Shown here: piece by piece, positions 26,798 through 35,424 of the stretch | How positions within the stretch are numbered: position 1 is the stretch's first letter | Layout: the number at the start of each line of letters is the position of its first letter | Assembly (NCBI GenBank): GCA_031266665.1 | Contig: JAISAO010000013.1 | Coordinates: forward strand, 56,804 to 120,803 | Direction: 5' to 3' | Length of the DNA stretch: 64,000 bases | Source: Propionibacteriaceae bacterium | Lineage (GTDB): Bacteria > Actinomycetota > Actinomycetes > Propionibacteriales > Propionibacteriaceae | Notes under the pieces: generated by a model | What the model was told of the DNA's origin: nothing | What the model saw: the letters and a program-made list of their open reading frames with translations, nothing else | The model's database searches: none | Program-made: the position numbers and the translations under genes

Positions 26798-28351
26798 CTA
26801 CCGCGCGGTTTTGATGCTGTGCCAGCGCACGCCTTTGGACTTGCGGTTCGCGTCTGGCCTCACCAGCCCCATGTCTTCCAGGGCGGACAGGTGCTTGAGC
26901 ACCGCTTGGCGGCTGATGTGCATCGTCTCGGCCAACTCGGCGGACGCTCTCCCGTCGGATTCCAACAGCTTGAGAACCTCGGCTTGACGGGAAGTGAGCC
27001 GTGGCCCTGCGCTGCTCGCCGTGCTGGGCAGGGACGCTGTGTGTCCGAGTTCGCTTCCCTGGCGGCGGTACAGTTCGACGGTGAAGTGGCTCAGCGCGGA
27101 CTTGATCCGCGCAGGGGGCATCCCGGCGTCGCTCAGCGCTGTGGAGACCGAGATCAGACCGCTACCACGGTTCTCGGCGACCGTCTCAGACGAGCCTGGC
27201 AGGTTGACATCCTCTAAGAGCTTGCCGAGGGTGTTGTTGCGGGAGGAAGTGATCGGGGTGCGCATAAGAGCGTCCGGGTCAACGACTCCAAACAACCCGC
27301 CAGGGCTGGTCACCGCAAGCCGGTCGGGATACATCTCGACCCTGATCTGGGTTCCCTGAGCCATCGGATGGTAGTCGCGGTGCATGACCGCGTTCACGAT
27401 CAACTCGCGCACCGCCGTCCTTGGGTACTCCCAGATATCCTGTCGCCCGGACCCGCTTATCACCGCGCCGCGGGTCATGTTCCTGGTCACCACCGACACC
27501 GCCATGTCCACCATCGCGGGGATCGGGCCGTCGATGGACTGGTTGTCCAGGAAACGTGTACCGTCAGCCAATGGGCGGGCGTCCAAGGTCGGGAACTGCA
27601 CGAAGGTCACATCCAACTGGGGGAAGAACTGCTGCGGGTACACTCCTAATGCCAGCAGACCGGCCACGGTGGGATGTCCGCTGTCCTGGCCGAGGGCGCC
27701 GACCATGCGCAGCACCGTGTCGTCGTCGCGCTCGGAGAAAACCGGGCCACGAGTACGCCTGAGCCGGTCCAGAAGCCTCCCGACTAGTTCTGGGTTCAAG
27801 TCCGAGACTTTCGCTTCGGGCACGACGACCAGATCGTCTTTGGGCTGGCCGCGCATAGAGATCAGCGCGTGGATCTCGTAAGTGGTCAGATGTCGATCCC
27901 CGTCATGGCCTCGAATGTACGAGCCTCGCTCCAATCCCTGGGTCTTGACAAAACACGGCTTGCGCGAACTGTCCAGCCCGGGCACAGCACACGCCGCGAC
28001 CGGCACACCATCGACCTCGACAATGTCCACCACACCCCGGATCGCGGGCTCCACCAAGTCAGCGCAAGCATTTCCCAATGCCACGGCCATGGCCTTCGCG
28101 TCGATACCCACGGGCCTGAACCCGTCCGCCTCATCCAAGCCCAGGATCAGCAATCCCCCGTCGCCGTTTGCCAGCGCCGAGATCGACTCCGGCAACGACT
28201 TCGGCCTCCCGCCCAGAGCCTTCTTGATCTCAATGCCCTGAAGGTCGGTCCCAGCCGAGCGGGCACGCCGCACGGCCTCCTGAACCTCATCGGCCAAACC
28301 CGTCATACAACGCATGATACAACATACAACATACAACATACAACCCATCAT
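26798..28351 (-). CDS. AlbA_2/Schlafen-type DNA-binding ATP-binding regulator
   Basis: A ~517-aa protein of the COG2865 type. From the N-terminus: an AlbA_2/Schlafen domain (IEIKKALGGRPKSLPESISA, then GGLLILGLDE), a GHKL ATPase-like part (AVRELIVNAVMHRDYHP, VEMYPDRLAVTSPGGLFG), and a C-terminal winged helix (LTSRQAEVLKLLESDG, MHISRQAVLKHLSALE). These proteins act as transcriptional regulators or defence accessories. The first good start is the ATG at 28351 (AGG seven bases upstream). The frame then reads through 7-bp repeats to a second ATG at 28306 that lacks an RBS. It lies inside the repeat-bounded cassette. Confidence 0.75.
   Translation of the reverse strand: MMGCMLYVVCCIMRCMTGLADEVQEAVRRARSAGTDLQGIEIKKALGGRPKSLPESISALANGDGGLLILGLDEADGFRPVGIDAKAMAVALGNACADLVEPAIRGVVDIVEVDGVPVAACAVPGLDSSRKPCFVKTQGLERGSYIRGHDGDRHLTTYEIHALISMRGQPKDDLVVVPEAKVSDLNPELVGRLLDRLRRTRGPVFSERDDDTVLRMVGALGQDSGHPTVAGLLALGVYPQQFFPQLDVTFVQFPTLDARPLADGTRFLDNQSIDGPIPAMVDMAVSVVTRNMTRGAVISGSGRQDIWEYPRTAVRELIVNAVMHRDYHPMAQGTQIRVEMYPDRLAVTSPGGLFGVVDPDALMRTPITSSRNNTLGKLLEDVNLPGSSETVAENRGSGLISVSTALSDAGMPPARIKSALSHFTVELYRRQGSELGHTASLPSTASSAGPRLTSRQAEVLKLLESDGRASAELAETMHISRQAVLKHLSALEDMGLVRPDANRKSKGVRWHSIKTAR
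28305..28344 (-). repeat. 7-bp tandem repeats at the start of the AlbA_2 gene
   Basis: Four perfect consecutive ATACAAC units (28317-28344) and a fifth at 28305-28311, reading GTTGTAT on the coding strand. They sit between the two possible start codons. Seven is not a multiple of three, so loss or gain of a unit shifts the frame from the upstream start. Confidence 0.85.
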
Positions 28352-28444
28352 GCAATTACCTGGTTGGATGATGAGGCTGCGTCGTGAGGCACCCTCGTCA
28401 GCCGTCGGCGTGGCAGGCCGTGCTCGCCTGACGCTCATGGTGAG

Positions 28445-29245
28445 ATGGAATCTGTGACTAGCGCAGCAACACTGAGCGATGTTGATGTGGCGGTGCTGGC
28501 GGCCACGGCAGGCGCTCAGACGGCTATGTCATTCTTCGGACGCACGGTTGAGCGTTACGCGAAGGGGGACAACGATTTTACCACTGCCGCAGACATCGCC
28601 GCCGAGCGCGCGGCGCGTGACGTGCTGGCCAAAATGACCCCCGGTGACGCGGTGACGGGTGAAGAACTGTCCAGCACCGGCAACGGGCGTCGGAACTGGC
28701 TCATTGACCCTATCTGTGGAACTTTCAACTTCGCATCCGGAGTTCCGTTGTTCGCCGTCAATGTGGCGCTTGAGATTGATGACATGACCTCAGCCGCCGC
28801 GGTGGCAGAGCCGAGCAGCGGAATTATCTATGCGAGCGATGGGCTCACCACCCGCCGCCAACATAATGGAACGAGCGAGCTGGCGCACCCATCGGCGGAC
28901 TCGCTTCTGGTGGATATCAACGTCGCCTATGACTATCCAGCAAGCGCCAACGCCATCCGGCTACTGAGCGATGCGACCTTCGGCCAACGATTCGCCCCTC
29001 GCCTGTTCGCCACGACCTTAGCCCTCGCGTGGGTCGCCGCCGGAAAGGCGTCAGCGTACCTTTGTGGGGGTGACCCGCACGGCTCAGTGCATTTCGCCGC
29101 AGGTGTCATGTTGTGCCAGGCTTCCGGCGCGATAGTCACCGACTTGGACGGCGAACCGCTTCGCGTCGGCAAAGCAGGGTTCATCGCCGCGTCTGACTCT
29201 GAGACCCAGGCCGCTATTCTGCGGCGCCTCCATGAGGTGAGTTGA
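28445..29245 (+). CDS. Inositol monophosphatase-fold protein with altered metal site
   Basis: A 266-aa protein of the IMPase/FBPase fold: EE motif GEELSSTG (Glu73/Glu74), WLIDPICGTFNF (canonical WLIDPIDGTxNF) and VHFAAGVMLCQASG (canonical WDxAAG). Two metal-binding aspartates are replaced: Asp by Cys91 in DPICGT, and Asp by His216. The fold is clear but normal Mg-dependent phosphatase activity is doubtful. It starts at ATG 28445 (GGTGAG upstream) and is followed 7 nt later by a NUDIX gene, so they form an operon. Confidence 0.72.
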   Translation: MESVTSAATLSDVDVAVLAATAGAQTAMSFFGRTVERYAKGDNDFTTAADIAAERAARDVLAKMTPGDAVTGEELSSTGNGRRNWLIDPICGTFNFASGVPLFAVNVALEIDDMTSAAAVAEPSSGIIYASDGLTTRRQHNGTSELAHPSADSLLVDINVAYDYPASANAIRLLSDATFGQRFAPRLFATTLALAWVAAGKASAYLCGGDPHGSVHFAAGVMLCQASGAIVTDLDGEPLRVGKAGFIAASDSETQAAILRRLHEVS

Positions 29246-29252
29246 GGCATTC

Positions 29253-29882
29253 ATGGAGCTGAGGCTCCCGCTCGAACCGGGCGTGTTCGAATTGCGGTCG
29301 TCGGCGTTGATCGTGTCTTCAGCACGGGGTGTGCTAATGGTCACGTCGGCGTCGACCGACTATTACTACTCGGTCGGCGGGGCGGTCGAATTCGGGGAAT
29401 CCAGCATCGACGCGATGCGGCGTGAAACGCGCGAGGAGACCGGCTTGGAGGTCGTCAACCCACGCTTAGTAGGCATGGTGGAGAGCTTCTTCTGCGATAA
29501 CGCGCTGGGGGCGCGGCCCTGGCATAACATCGAGTTCTACTACCGGGTCGACCTGGCCGATCCAGAGGCCGAACCGGTGGCGGCGGGCGTCGGCTTTTTG
29601 GGCAATGAAGAGCGCCTGGCTTGGGTGCCGCTGGCCGAGGTGCCCGGCATGGTCGCGGCGCACAAGCTTTTCCCTCTGGCTATGATGGACTTGCTCAACG
29701 CCAAGCGACCGCTACACATTGTCAGCCGGGAGCCAACCTTCGACGAGGCTCGCCGGGTTGAAGGTTCGACAGGTCGCCGCGCTGCACCTGAGGCGCTCCG
29801 CGGCAACGGCTCCATGACGATCAAGACACTGGCCGCGGCCAGCGGCGGCGGGTCGTCTCATCACGGCCCAGGCCGCGCCTGA
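29253..29882 (+). CDS. NUDIX hydrolase with chimeric C-terminus
   Basis: A 209-aa protein. The NUDIX box is complete: GGAVEFGESSIDAMRRETR then EETGL, giving the GX5EX7REUXEEXGU pattern at about residues 40-65. NUDIX enzymes cleave nucleoside diphosphates linked to other groups; the substrate is not evident. The compact domain ends near residue 160. The last ~50 residues are unlike the family, and the final twelve (ending SSHHGPGRA) come from repeat copy 2, so the original 3' end was replaced. Co-transcribed with the IMPase-like gene. Confidence 0.8.
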   Translation: MELRLPLEPGVFELRSSALIVSSARGVLMVTSASTDYYYSVGGAVEFGESSIDAMRRETREETGLEVVNPRLVGMVESFFCDNALGARPWHNIEFYYRVDLADPEAEPVAAGVGFLGNEERLAWVPLAEVPGMVAAHKLFPLAMMDLLNAKRPLHIVSREPTFDEARRVEGSTGRRAAPEALRGNGSMTIKTLAAASGGGSSHHGPGRA

Positions 29883-30147
29883 TCGGCGGCGGGGCCGGTA
29901 AAATCAGCGCCGTGGCGACTGCGTGATGTCGCGTCAAAAAGGGAGGGCGAAATGTAGTACGCGAAGTATGTCGGCTCAAAGTTGTCGGAGAAGAAACTCG
30001 CGACCCTGATCGAGGCGTCGATCAACGAAGAGGTGGGAAAGGGCAGCGAGTACGTCGACATGGTTGTGAACCCACTCAACTACACGGTGATCATTCTCTT
30101 CAAGAAGAAGTAATCACGCCTCTCGCCGTCGACCAGCGCGGTCGCAC
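29846..30147 (+). repeat. 302-bp direct repeat, copy 2
   Basis: Second copy of 26151-26452, same orientation, colinear without indels. It begins inside the 3' end of the NUDIX gene and ends exactly where the truncated peptidase E remnant begins. Differences include TAG for TAC at codon 2 of the small gene. Confidence 0.92.
29952..30113 (+). pseudogene. Small DUF4177-like gene, copy 2, stop at codon 2
   Basis: Same 54-codon frame as copy 1, but the second codon is TAG, so ATG is followed at once by a stop (29955-29957). The rest of the frame is intact and nearly identical. The RBS is preserved. A TTG at codon 11 could in principle restart translation, but no RBS precedes it. Confidence 0.75.
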
Positions 30148-30148
30148 C

Positions 30149-30469
30149 GGGTCCGACCGGCTCATCGTCGAGCAGATCGACGCGGGCAAGACCTATATCG
30201 GCGCGTCGGCCGGCTCCATGATCCTGGCCCGTGACATCGCCTACGTGGCGGCGATGGACTCGCCCGCCGCCGCGCCCGGCCTGCGCGACGATTTCACCGC
30301 CTTGGGCGCGGTGGACTTCTGCGTCGTGCCCCATGCCACCAACGCGCCCTTCAAGAGGGCGGCGGCCAAGATCCAAGCCACCTACGGCGACCGCCTCGAC
30401 CTACGTCCGATCAGCAACAATCAGGCGATCACCGTTCGGGGCGACACCGTCGGCACACTCACGGCGTGA
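30149..30469 (+). pseudogene. Peptidase E (S51) C-terminal remnant
   Basis: An open frame reading KTYIGASAGSMILARDIAYV, then DFCVVPHATNAPFKRAAAKI and RLDLRPISNNQAITVRGDTV to a stop. GASAGS is the nucleophile elbow of S51 peptidase E / class I amidotransferase-like proteins, and the downstream His region also fits. Roughly the first 100 residues of the family are missing. The homology begins at the edge of repeat copy 2, so the gene was cut by the recombination that placed the repeat. No start or RBS is present. Confidence 0.75.
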
Positions 30470-30564
30470 AGCGCTCCGCCTCTAGGGCAAACGACGCGCC
30501 GAGCCGTCCCGGGACGTGCCGAACCGACCCGATGAGCAGTGCGGCTCGGCCGAGGGGTCGGGGC

Positions 30565-30960
30565 TCACTCGCCCCGGATGATCAGGTTCTGGACGCGATC
30601 GAAAATATCGCCGATGAGCTTGACCTGGCCCAGGGCGCCAAGGCCGGAGACGACGGCCAGGGGAAAGAAAAACATCACGCCGACGGCCCCGACGCCGAGC
30701 TTGTCGATCCACTTGCCCTGGCCCGCCGTGACCGTGATGCTGTCACCCGCGCCGGGCACGATTTGAACCTGGACGGCCTTGTCCAAGCCGACGTATTTCC
30801 GCCACTCCTGGCCGTTCAGACGGGCCTGGACGAGGTAGCCGCCCGGCCCCCGGACGCCCTCGACGACGAGACCCTGGTCCCGGCGCAGGAAGGTCTCGAC
30901 CTCCTGGCCCACCTGGTCGAGCGTGACGGCCCCGAGCTTGTAGGTGCGAGATTCCGGCAT
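30565..30960 (-). CDS. Hypothetical membrane-anchored protein
   Basis: A 131-aa protein with strong RBS (AAAGGAG) before ATG 30960. Residues 1-85 form a small alpha/beta domain (LGAVTLDQVGQEVETFLRRD, GGYLVQARLNGQEW). One hydrophobic helix follows (~95-117, GVGAVGVMFFFPLAVVSGLG), then a charged amphipathic tail ending DRVQNLIIRGE. Not recognised as a named family. A decayed copy of its last 36 codons lies at 41094-41204 in this window. Confidence 0.65.
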   Translation of the reverse strand: MPESRTYKLGAVTLDQVGQEVETFLRRDQGLVVEGVRGPGGYLVQARLNGQEWRKYVGLDKAVQVQIVPGAGDSITVTAGQGKWIDKLGVGAVGVMFFFPLAVVSGLGALGQVKLIGDIFDRVQNLIIRGE

Positions 30961-31278
30961 CGGAGACTCCTTTCGTGCTCCCCCAGGGTAGCGCCGACGT
31001 GGGACACGGGCCTGTCGCCGCCCAGTTCGGCCGCCGCAGTCCACCAATCAGACGATCCGGGAGTACTGCGCCCGCAGCAGGACAATCCGACCGGTGAGAC
31101 GATGAGGGCGTGTCGCGCGCTGCCACGCCCGGCCAGCCCCAAGGCCGTGCAGAGGCCGCCGCTTTGACGCTTGTCCGTGCCCCGGGCCGCCGGCCCGCCG
31201 CGGCGTAGGGTTGAGGCTGGGCGGCGAGCCACATCGGGCTTCGGGGGGTTTGGCCGCCGCCTAAGTGATGGGACTGAG
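30961..31278. other. Divergent intergenic region, no gene seen
   Basis: 318 bp between the hypothetical membrane protein (minus) and the alpha/beta hydrolase (plus). It holds the former's RBS and presumably both promoters. No repeats, RNA gene or conserved frame was recognised. Confidence 0.4.
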
Positions 31279-32085
31279 ATGAGCCTGGAATCGTTCGCGG
31301 TCGAGGCGGCGGGGGGCCGCGCGACACTCCAATACGCCGACCTGACCGCCACGTCCGGCGGGCCGAACCCCGGGCCGCCGGTCGTGTTCGTCCACGGCCT
31401 GGGCGGCGCCTCCACACTGGAATACGCCCAGGTCGCGGCCCAACCGGGTCTCGCCGGACGCCGCCGCCTCCTGGTGGACCTGATCGGGTCGGGGCGCAGC
31501 GACCGGCCCCGCGACTTCGACCACACCGTCGAGGGCCAGGCCCGCTGCCTCGACTCGTTCTTGACCGCGCTGGGCCTGACGCGGGTCGTGCTCTACGGGC
31601 ACTCCATGGGTGGCGCGATCAGCCTCAGCCTGGCGGCGTTGGACGCGGGCCGGGTCGCCAGCCTGGTTCTGAGCGAGTCCAACCTGGACGCCGGTGGCGG
31701 GCCGGAGAGCCGCGCGATCGCCGGCCAAGACGCGGACCGGTTCGCCCGAGTTGGCTGGCCCGGGCTGCTCGACGCCGTCCGAGCCTCCGGCGTCCCCTGG
31801 ATCCGGACCCTCCCCCTCTCGTCGCCCGCGGCGGTCCAGGCCGAGGCGGTGTCGCTGGTGGCGGGGGTCGTGCCGTCTTGGCGCCAGATCCTCTACGGCC
31901 TGGGCTGCCCCCGCTTCCACCTGTTCGGGTCGCACACCCTCCCGGACCCGGATTTCGAGGAATTGCCGCGCCACGGGGTCGCGACCATCATGGTGCCCGA
32001 CTGCGGCCATAACATGGCCTGGGAGAACCCGGCCGGGGTGGCGGACGGCATCGTCCCCTGCCTGGAGGCGACCCTGGAGGGTTAA
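31279..32085 (+). CDS. Alpha/beta-fold hydrolase
   Basis: A 268-aa alpha/beta hydrolase: VVFVHGLGGAS (oxyanion HG motif), LIGSGRSDRP, nucleophile elbow LYGHSMGGAISL (Ser), and catalytic His in VPDCGHNMAWENP. It is the general lactonase/esterase/peroxidase-type family and the substrate cannot be assigned. The ATG at 31279 has only a weak upstream GGGACTGAG. An in-frame extension of 36 codons has no family resemblance. It is convergent with the VOC gene. Confidence 0.8.
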   Translation: MSLESFAVEAAGGRATLQYADLTATSGGPNPGPPVVFVHGLGGASTLEYAQVAAQPGLAGRRRLLVDLIGSGRSDRPRDFDHTVEGQARCLDSFLTALGLTRVVLYGHSMGGAISLSLAALDAGRVASLVLSESNLDAGGGPESRAIAGQDADRFARVGWPGLLDAVRASGVPWIRTLPLSSPAAVQAEAVSLVAGVVPSWRQILYGLGCPRFHLFGSHTLPDPDFEELPRHGVATIMVPDCGHNMAWENPAGVADGIVPCLEATLEG

Positions 32086-32093
32086 AAGGGTCG

Positions 32094-32489
32094 TCAGTTC
32101 GCGGCCGGCGTCTCGGCGAAGGCCACGATGTGACAGTCCGGGTCGGAGACGTAGGCCGCCCGATCACCCCAGTCGCGGAGTCGGGGCGGGCTGACCGGAG
32201 TCGCGCCGACGCCTGTGGCGTGATCGAACTCGGCCGCCGCGTCATCAACGATCAGATACAACTCGCACCGTGGTATCCCCTGCCCCAGCCCCGGGTCGGG
32301 GACGGCCGGCCCCAAGAGCCTGGCGACGCCCGCGCTCGGCATCAACCCCAGTTTCACACCCTCCGACAGCCGGAACTCGGTCATGCCCGGCACATCCAGC
32401 ACGGGGTCGCCCCGCAGCAGGGCACGGTAGAAACCGGCGCTCGCCCGCTGATCCTCGACATATAGGATGATCTCCGTCCGCCGGATCAT
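32094..32489 (-). CDS. VOC-family (glyoxalase/bleomycin resistance-like) protein
   Basis: A 131-aa single-module vicinal-oxygen-chelate protein: TEIILYVEDQRASAGFYRALL at the start and AAYVSDPDCHIVAFAE at the end, with the paired beta-alpha-beta-beta-beta pattern. Metal-ligand positions are partly recognisable (Glu in RCELYLIVDD). Members include antibiotic-sequestering proteins and dioxygenases; none can be singled out. Convergent with the hydrolase, 8 nt apart. Confidence 0.78.
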   Translation of the reverse strand: MIRRTEIILYVEDQRASAGFYRALLRGDPVLDVPGMTEFRLSEGVKLGLMPSAGVARLLGPAVPDPGLGQGIPRCELYLIVDDAAAEFDHATGVGATPVSPPRLRDWGDRAAYVSDPDCHIVAFAETPAAN

Positions 32490-32601
32490 CCCGCCAGCCT
32501 ACCGGCCTCGGCCGGCGCCCGAACGGGAGCTACGGGTTACCCCTGCTCACCGAGGACCCGTTGGGCCCGCCCGGCGTCAAGGGCTTCGGTAGGGTTGGTC
32601 C

Positions 32602-35424
32602 GTGAGTCTGCCGTCCTATCCGCTACCGGCGGAGGCGCGCGCTCGGGTGCTGATCGACGCGCAGCTTGGACGGGCGGGCTGGTCGGTGCAAGACCGCCAG
32701 GGATTGAATCTGTTCGCCGCGCGGGGTGTGGCGGTACGCGAAAAGGTGATGGAGTCCGGCCATGGTCGGGCCGACTACATCTTGTACGTGGACAAGCGCG
32801 TCGTGGGCGTGATCGAGGCCAAGCCCGAGGGCACGCCGCTGCGTGGCGTGGAGTGGCAGTCCGCGATGTATGCCACCGGCTTGTCGGAGGCGGATTACAA
32901 GCGGGCCGTGGTTCGTGGCGACCGGTTGCCGTTCGTGTTCGAGGCCTCTGGCTCGGAGACGCATTTCACGAATGGCTTCGATCCCAAGCCGAGAGCCCGT
33001 CGGGTGTTCAACTTCCCGAGGCCGGAGACGGTGGCGCGGTGGATCAGAGAGGCCGAGACCGACGGCGCTTGGCCCACCTGGCGGGCGAAGACGCAGGTGA
33101 TGGCGCCGCTGATCGAAGAGGGGTTGCGTCCGGCGCAGATCAAGGCGGTGAGGGGTTTGGAGCGGGCGCTGGCCGAGCAGCGCTTCGACCGGGCGCTGAT
33201 TCAGATGGCGGCGGGCGCCGGTAAGACGTTCACCGCGATCACCTCGTGCTACCGGCTGCTGCGGCACGGCGGGTTCAACCGGGTTCTGTTACTGGTGGAC
33301 CGCAACAACTTGGCGGATCAAGCGCTGGCCGAGTTCTCCAATTATCGCCTGCCGAATGACGGGCGCCGTTTCACCGAGGTGTATGGGGTGGACAAACTGA
33401 CCGGCGCCGGGATGCTGTCCTCGTCCAGCGTGGTCATCTCGACGATCCAGCGGGTGTACTCGGTGTTGCGCGGCCAAGAGGTCGGCTTAGAGGACGACCC
33501 GAACCTGGACCAGTACGTGCCCGACGCCCCGGTGACGGTCGAGTACAACCCGGACCTGCCGCCGGAGAGCTTCGACCTGGTGATAGTGGACGAGGCCCAC
33601 CGCTCGATCTACGGGGTGTGGCGCGGCGTGCTGGAGTATTTCGACTCATACGTCGTCGGCTTGACGGCCACGCCGGGCAAGCAGACCTTCGCCTTCTTCC
33701 GGCAGAATCTGATCAGCGAGTACACCTATCCCCAGTCCGTGGCCGACGGCGTGAATGTCGATTTCGACCTGTACCGGATTAAAACCGAGATCTCGGAGAA
33801 GGGGTCGAAAATCGAGGCCGGCACGGTCGTTCCGAAAGTGGACCGGCGCACCCGCGTGGAGCGGCTGGAGACGCTGGACGACGATGTGGAGTACGGCAAA
33901 GGACAGCTCGACCGGGCGGTGACCGCGAAGTCGCAGATCAGATTAGTGTTGGAGACCTTCCGGGACCGGTTGTTCACCGAGATCTTCCCCGGCCGGAGCA
34001 CCGTGCCGAAGACGCTGATCTTCGCCAAGGACGACGCCCACGCCGAAGAGATCGTCGCCTGCCTGCGCGAGGTGTTCGGCCAGGGCAACGAGTTCTGCGC
34101 CAAAATCACCTACACCGCCCGCAACGCCAAAGAGCAGTTACAGGCCTTCCGCACCTCGCCGACGCTGCGGGTGGCGGTGACGGTGGACATGATCGCCACC
34201 GGCACCGACGTGAAACCGCTGGAGTGTGTCTTCTTCATGCGCGATGTGCGCTCGGCCCAGTACTTCGAGCAGATGAAGGGGCGGGGGGCCAGGACTATCG
34301 CTCCCGCCGACTTTCAAAGTGTCACCCCGGACGCCACGCGGAAGACCCGGTTCGTATTAGTCGACGCCGTCGGTGTGACCGAGCACGCCTTCGTCGAACC
34401 GCCGCTCAACCGCCAGAAGAGCGTCAGCCTGGGGCGGCTGCTGGACAAGGCCGCCGCGCTGACCATCACCGAGAACGAGACCGCGACGCTGGCCTCCCGG
34501 CTGGCGAAACTAGAGCTGCAGCTGACCGCCGCCGAGCGTCAAGAGTTGGATGGGGTGGCCGGTCGGCCGGTCAAACAGATAATACGCGCTTTGGTGGACG
34601 CCATCGACCCCGACGAGCGGGCCAAAGCCATCGCCGCCCGGCCCGACACGAATCCCGGAAAGATCGTGGGCGACCTCATCGAAGAGGCCGTCAAACCTTT
34701 GGCCTCCAACCCCGAGCTGCGCTCCCGCATCCTGGAATTATGCTCCGTCCACGACCGGATCATCGACGAGGTGTCGGCGGATGAACTGGTGGACGCCCAC
34801 GGCGTGGTGGACACAGCTCGGGCCAAGTCCATCGTCGACTCCTGGCGGTCCTACCTGGACGAGCACCGCGACCAGATCACCGCCATCCAAGTGATCGAGG
34901 AGTCGCGCCGCCTCCCCGCCGTGAGGGCTCCCGGGGCACCGTCGCAGATTCCGAGTCGGGCTCGAAATGACGTGAGAGTGAGTTTCACCGACATCAAAGA
35001 GTTGGCCGAGCGTATCGCCCGGCCGCCCCGCAATTGGACTCCAGACGTCATCTGGGCGGCCTACGAGCAGGTCGAAAATGGCAAGGTGAGGCACTCCGCC
35101 GCCCACACCCTCACCGATCTGGTCTCCCTGTTGCGTTTCACCCTCGGGCTCGACGCCGAATTGGTGCCATACGCCGACCAGGTGCGCGCCCGCTACACCG
35201 GCTGGTTGTCGCAGCAATCCGACCGGGGTGTGGTTTTCACCGCCGCTCAACGTTGGTGGTTGGACCGCATGGCCGAAGTGATCGCCGCCGGCGCCGGCGT
35301 CACCACCGAAGACCTGGACGAGTCCCCTTTCATCGAGCGTGGTGGCGTGGACGGCATCCTGAGCGTGTTCGGAGACCAGGCCGAAGGCATTATCGAGGCT
35401 CTGAACCGACAGGTTGCCGCGTGA
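32602..35424 (+). CDS. hsdR: Type I restriction enzyme R subunit
   Basis: A 940-aa HsdR, the restriction and translocation subunit. N-terminal nuclease region: HGRADYILYVDKRVVGVIEAKPEG (Asp...Glu-x-Lys). The helicase motor has Walker A in QMAAGAGKTFTA, the DEAH box VIVDEAHRS, TATPGK (motif III) and QMKGRGARTI (motif VI). The C-terminal segment matches EcoEI-type R subunits. It starts at GTG 32602 and its stop overlaps the hsdS start (GTGA). It is first in the order hsdR-hsdS-rhuM'-mrr-hsdM, all overlapping, so the complex is probably made from one transcript. Confidence 0.92.
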   Translation: MSLPSYPLPAEARARVLIDAQLGRAGWSVQDRQGLNLFAARGVAVREKVMESGHGRADYILYVDKRVVGVIEAKPEGTPLRGVEWQSAMYATGLSEADYKRAVVRGDRLPFVFEASGSETHFTNGFDPKPRARRVFNFPRPETVARWIREAETDGAWPTWRAKTQVMAPLIEEGLRPAQIKAVRGLERALAEQRFDRALIQMAAGAGKTFTAITSCYRLLRHGGFNRVLLLVDRNNLADQALAEFSNYRLPNDGRRFTEVYGVDKLTGAGMLSSSSVVISTIQRVYSVLRGQEVGLEDDPNLDQYVPDAPVTVEYNPDLPPESFDLVIVDEAHRSIYGVWRGVLEYFDSYVVGLTATPGKQTFAFFRQNLISEYTYPQSVADGVNVDFDLYRIKTEISEKGSKIEAGTVVPKVDRRTRVERLETLDDDVEYGKGQLDRAVTAKSQIRLVLETFRDRLFTEIFPGRSTVPKTLIFAKDDAHAEEIVACLREVFGQGNEFCAKITYTARNAKEQLQAFRTSPTLRVAVTVDMIATGTDVKPLECVFFMRDVRSAQYFEQMKGRGARTIAPADFQSVTPDATRKTRFVLVDAVGVTEHAFVEPPLNRQKSVSLGRLLDKAAALTITENETATLASRLAKLELQLTAAERQELDGVAGRPVKQIIRALVDAIDPDERAKAIAARPDTNPGKIVGDLIEEAVKPLASNPELRSRILELCSVHDRIIDEVSADELVDAHGVVDTARAKSIVDSWRSYLDEHRDQITAIQVIEESRRLPAVRAPGAPSQIPSRARNDVRVSFTDIKELAERIARPPRNWTPDVIWAAYEQVENGKVRHSAAHTLTDLVSLLRFTLGLDAELVPYADQVRARYTGWLSQQSDRGVVFTAAQRWWLDRMAEVIAAGAGVTTEDLDESPFIERGGVDGILSVFGDQAEGIIEALNRQVAA

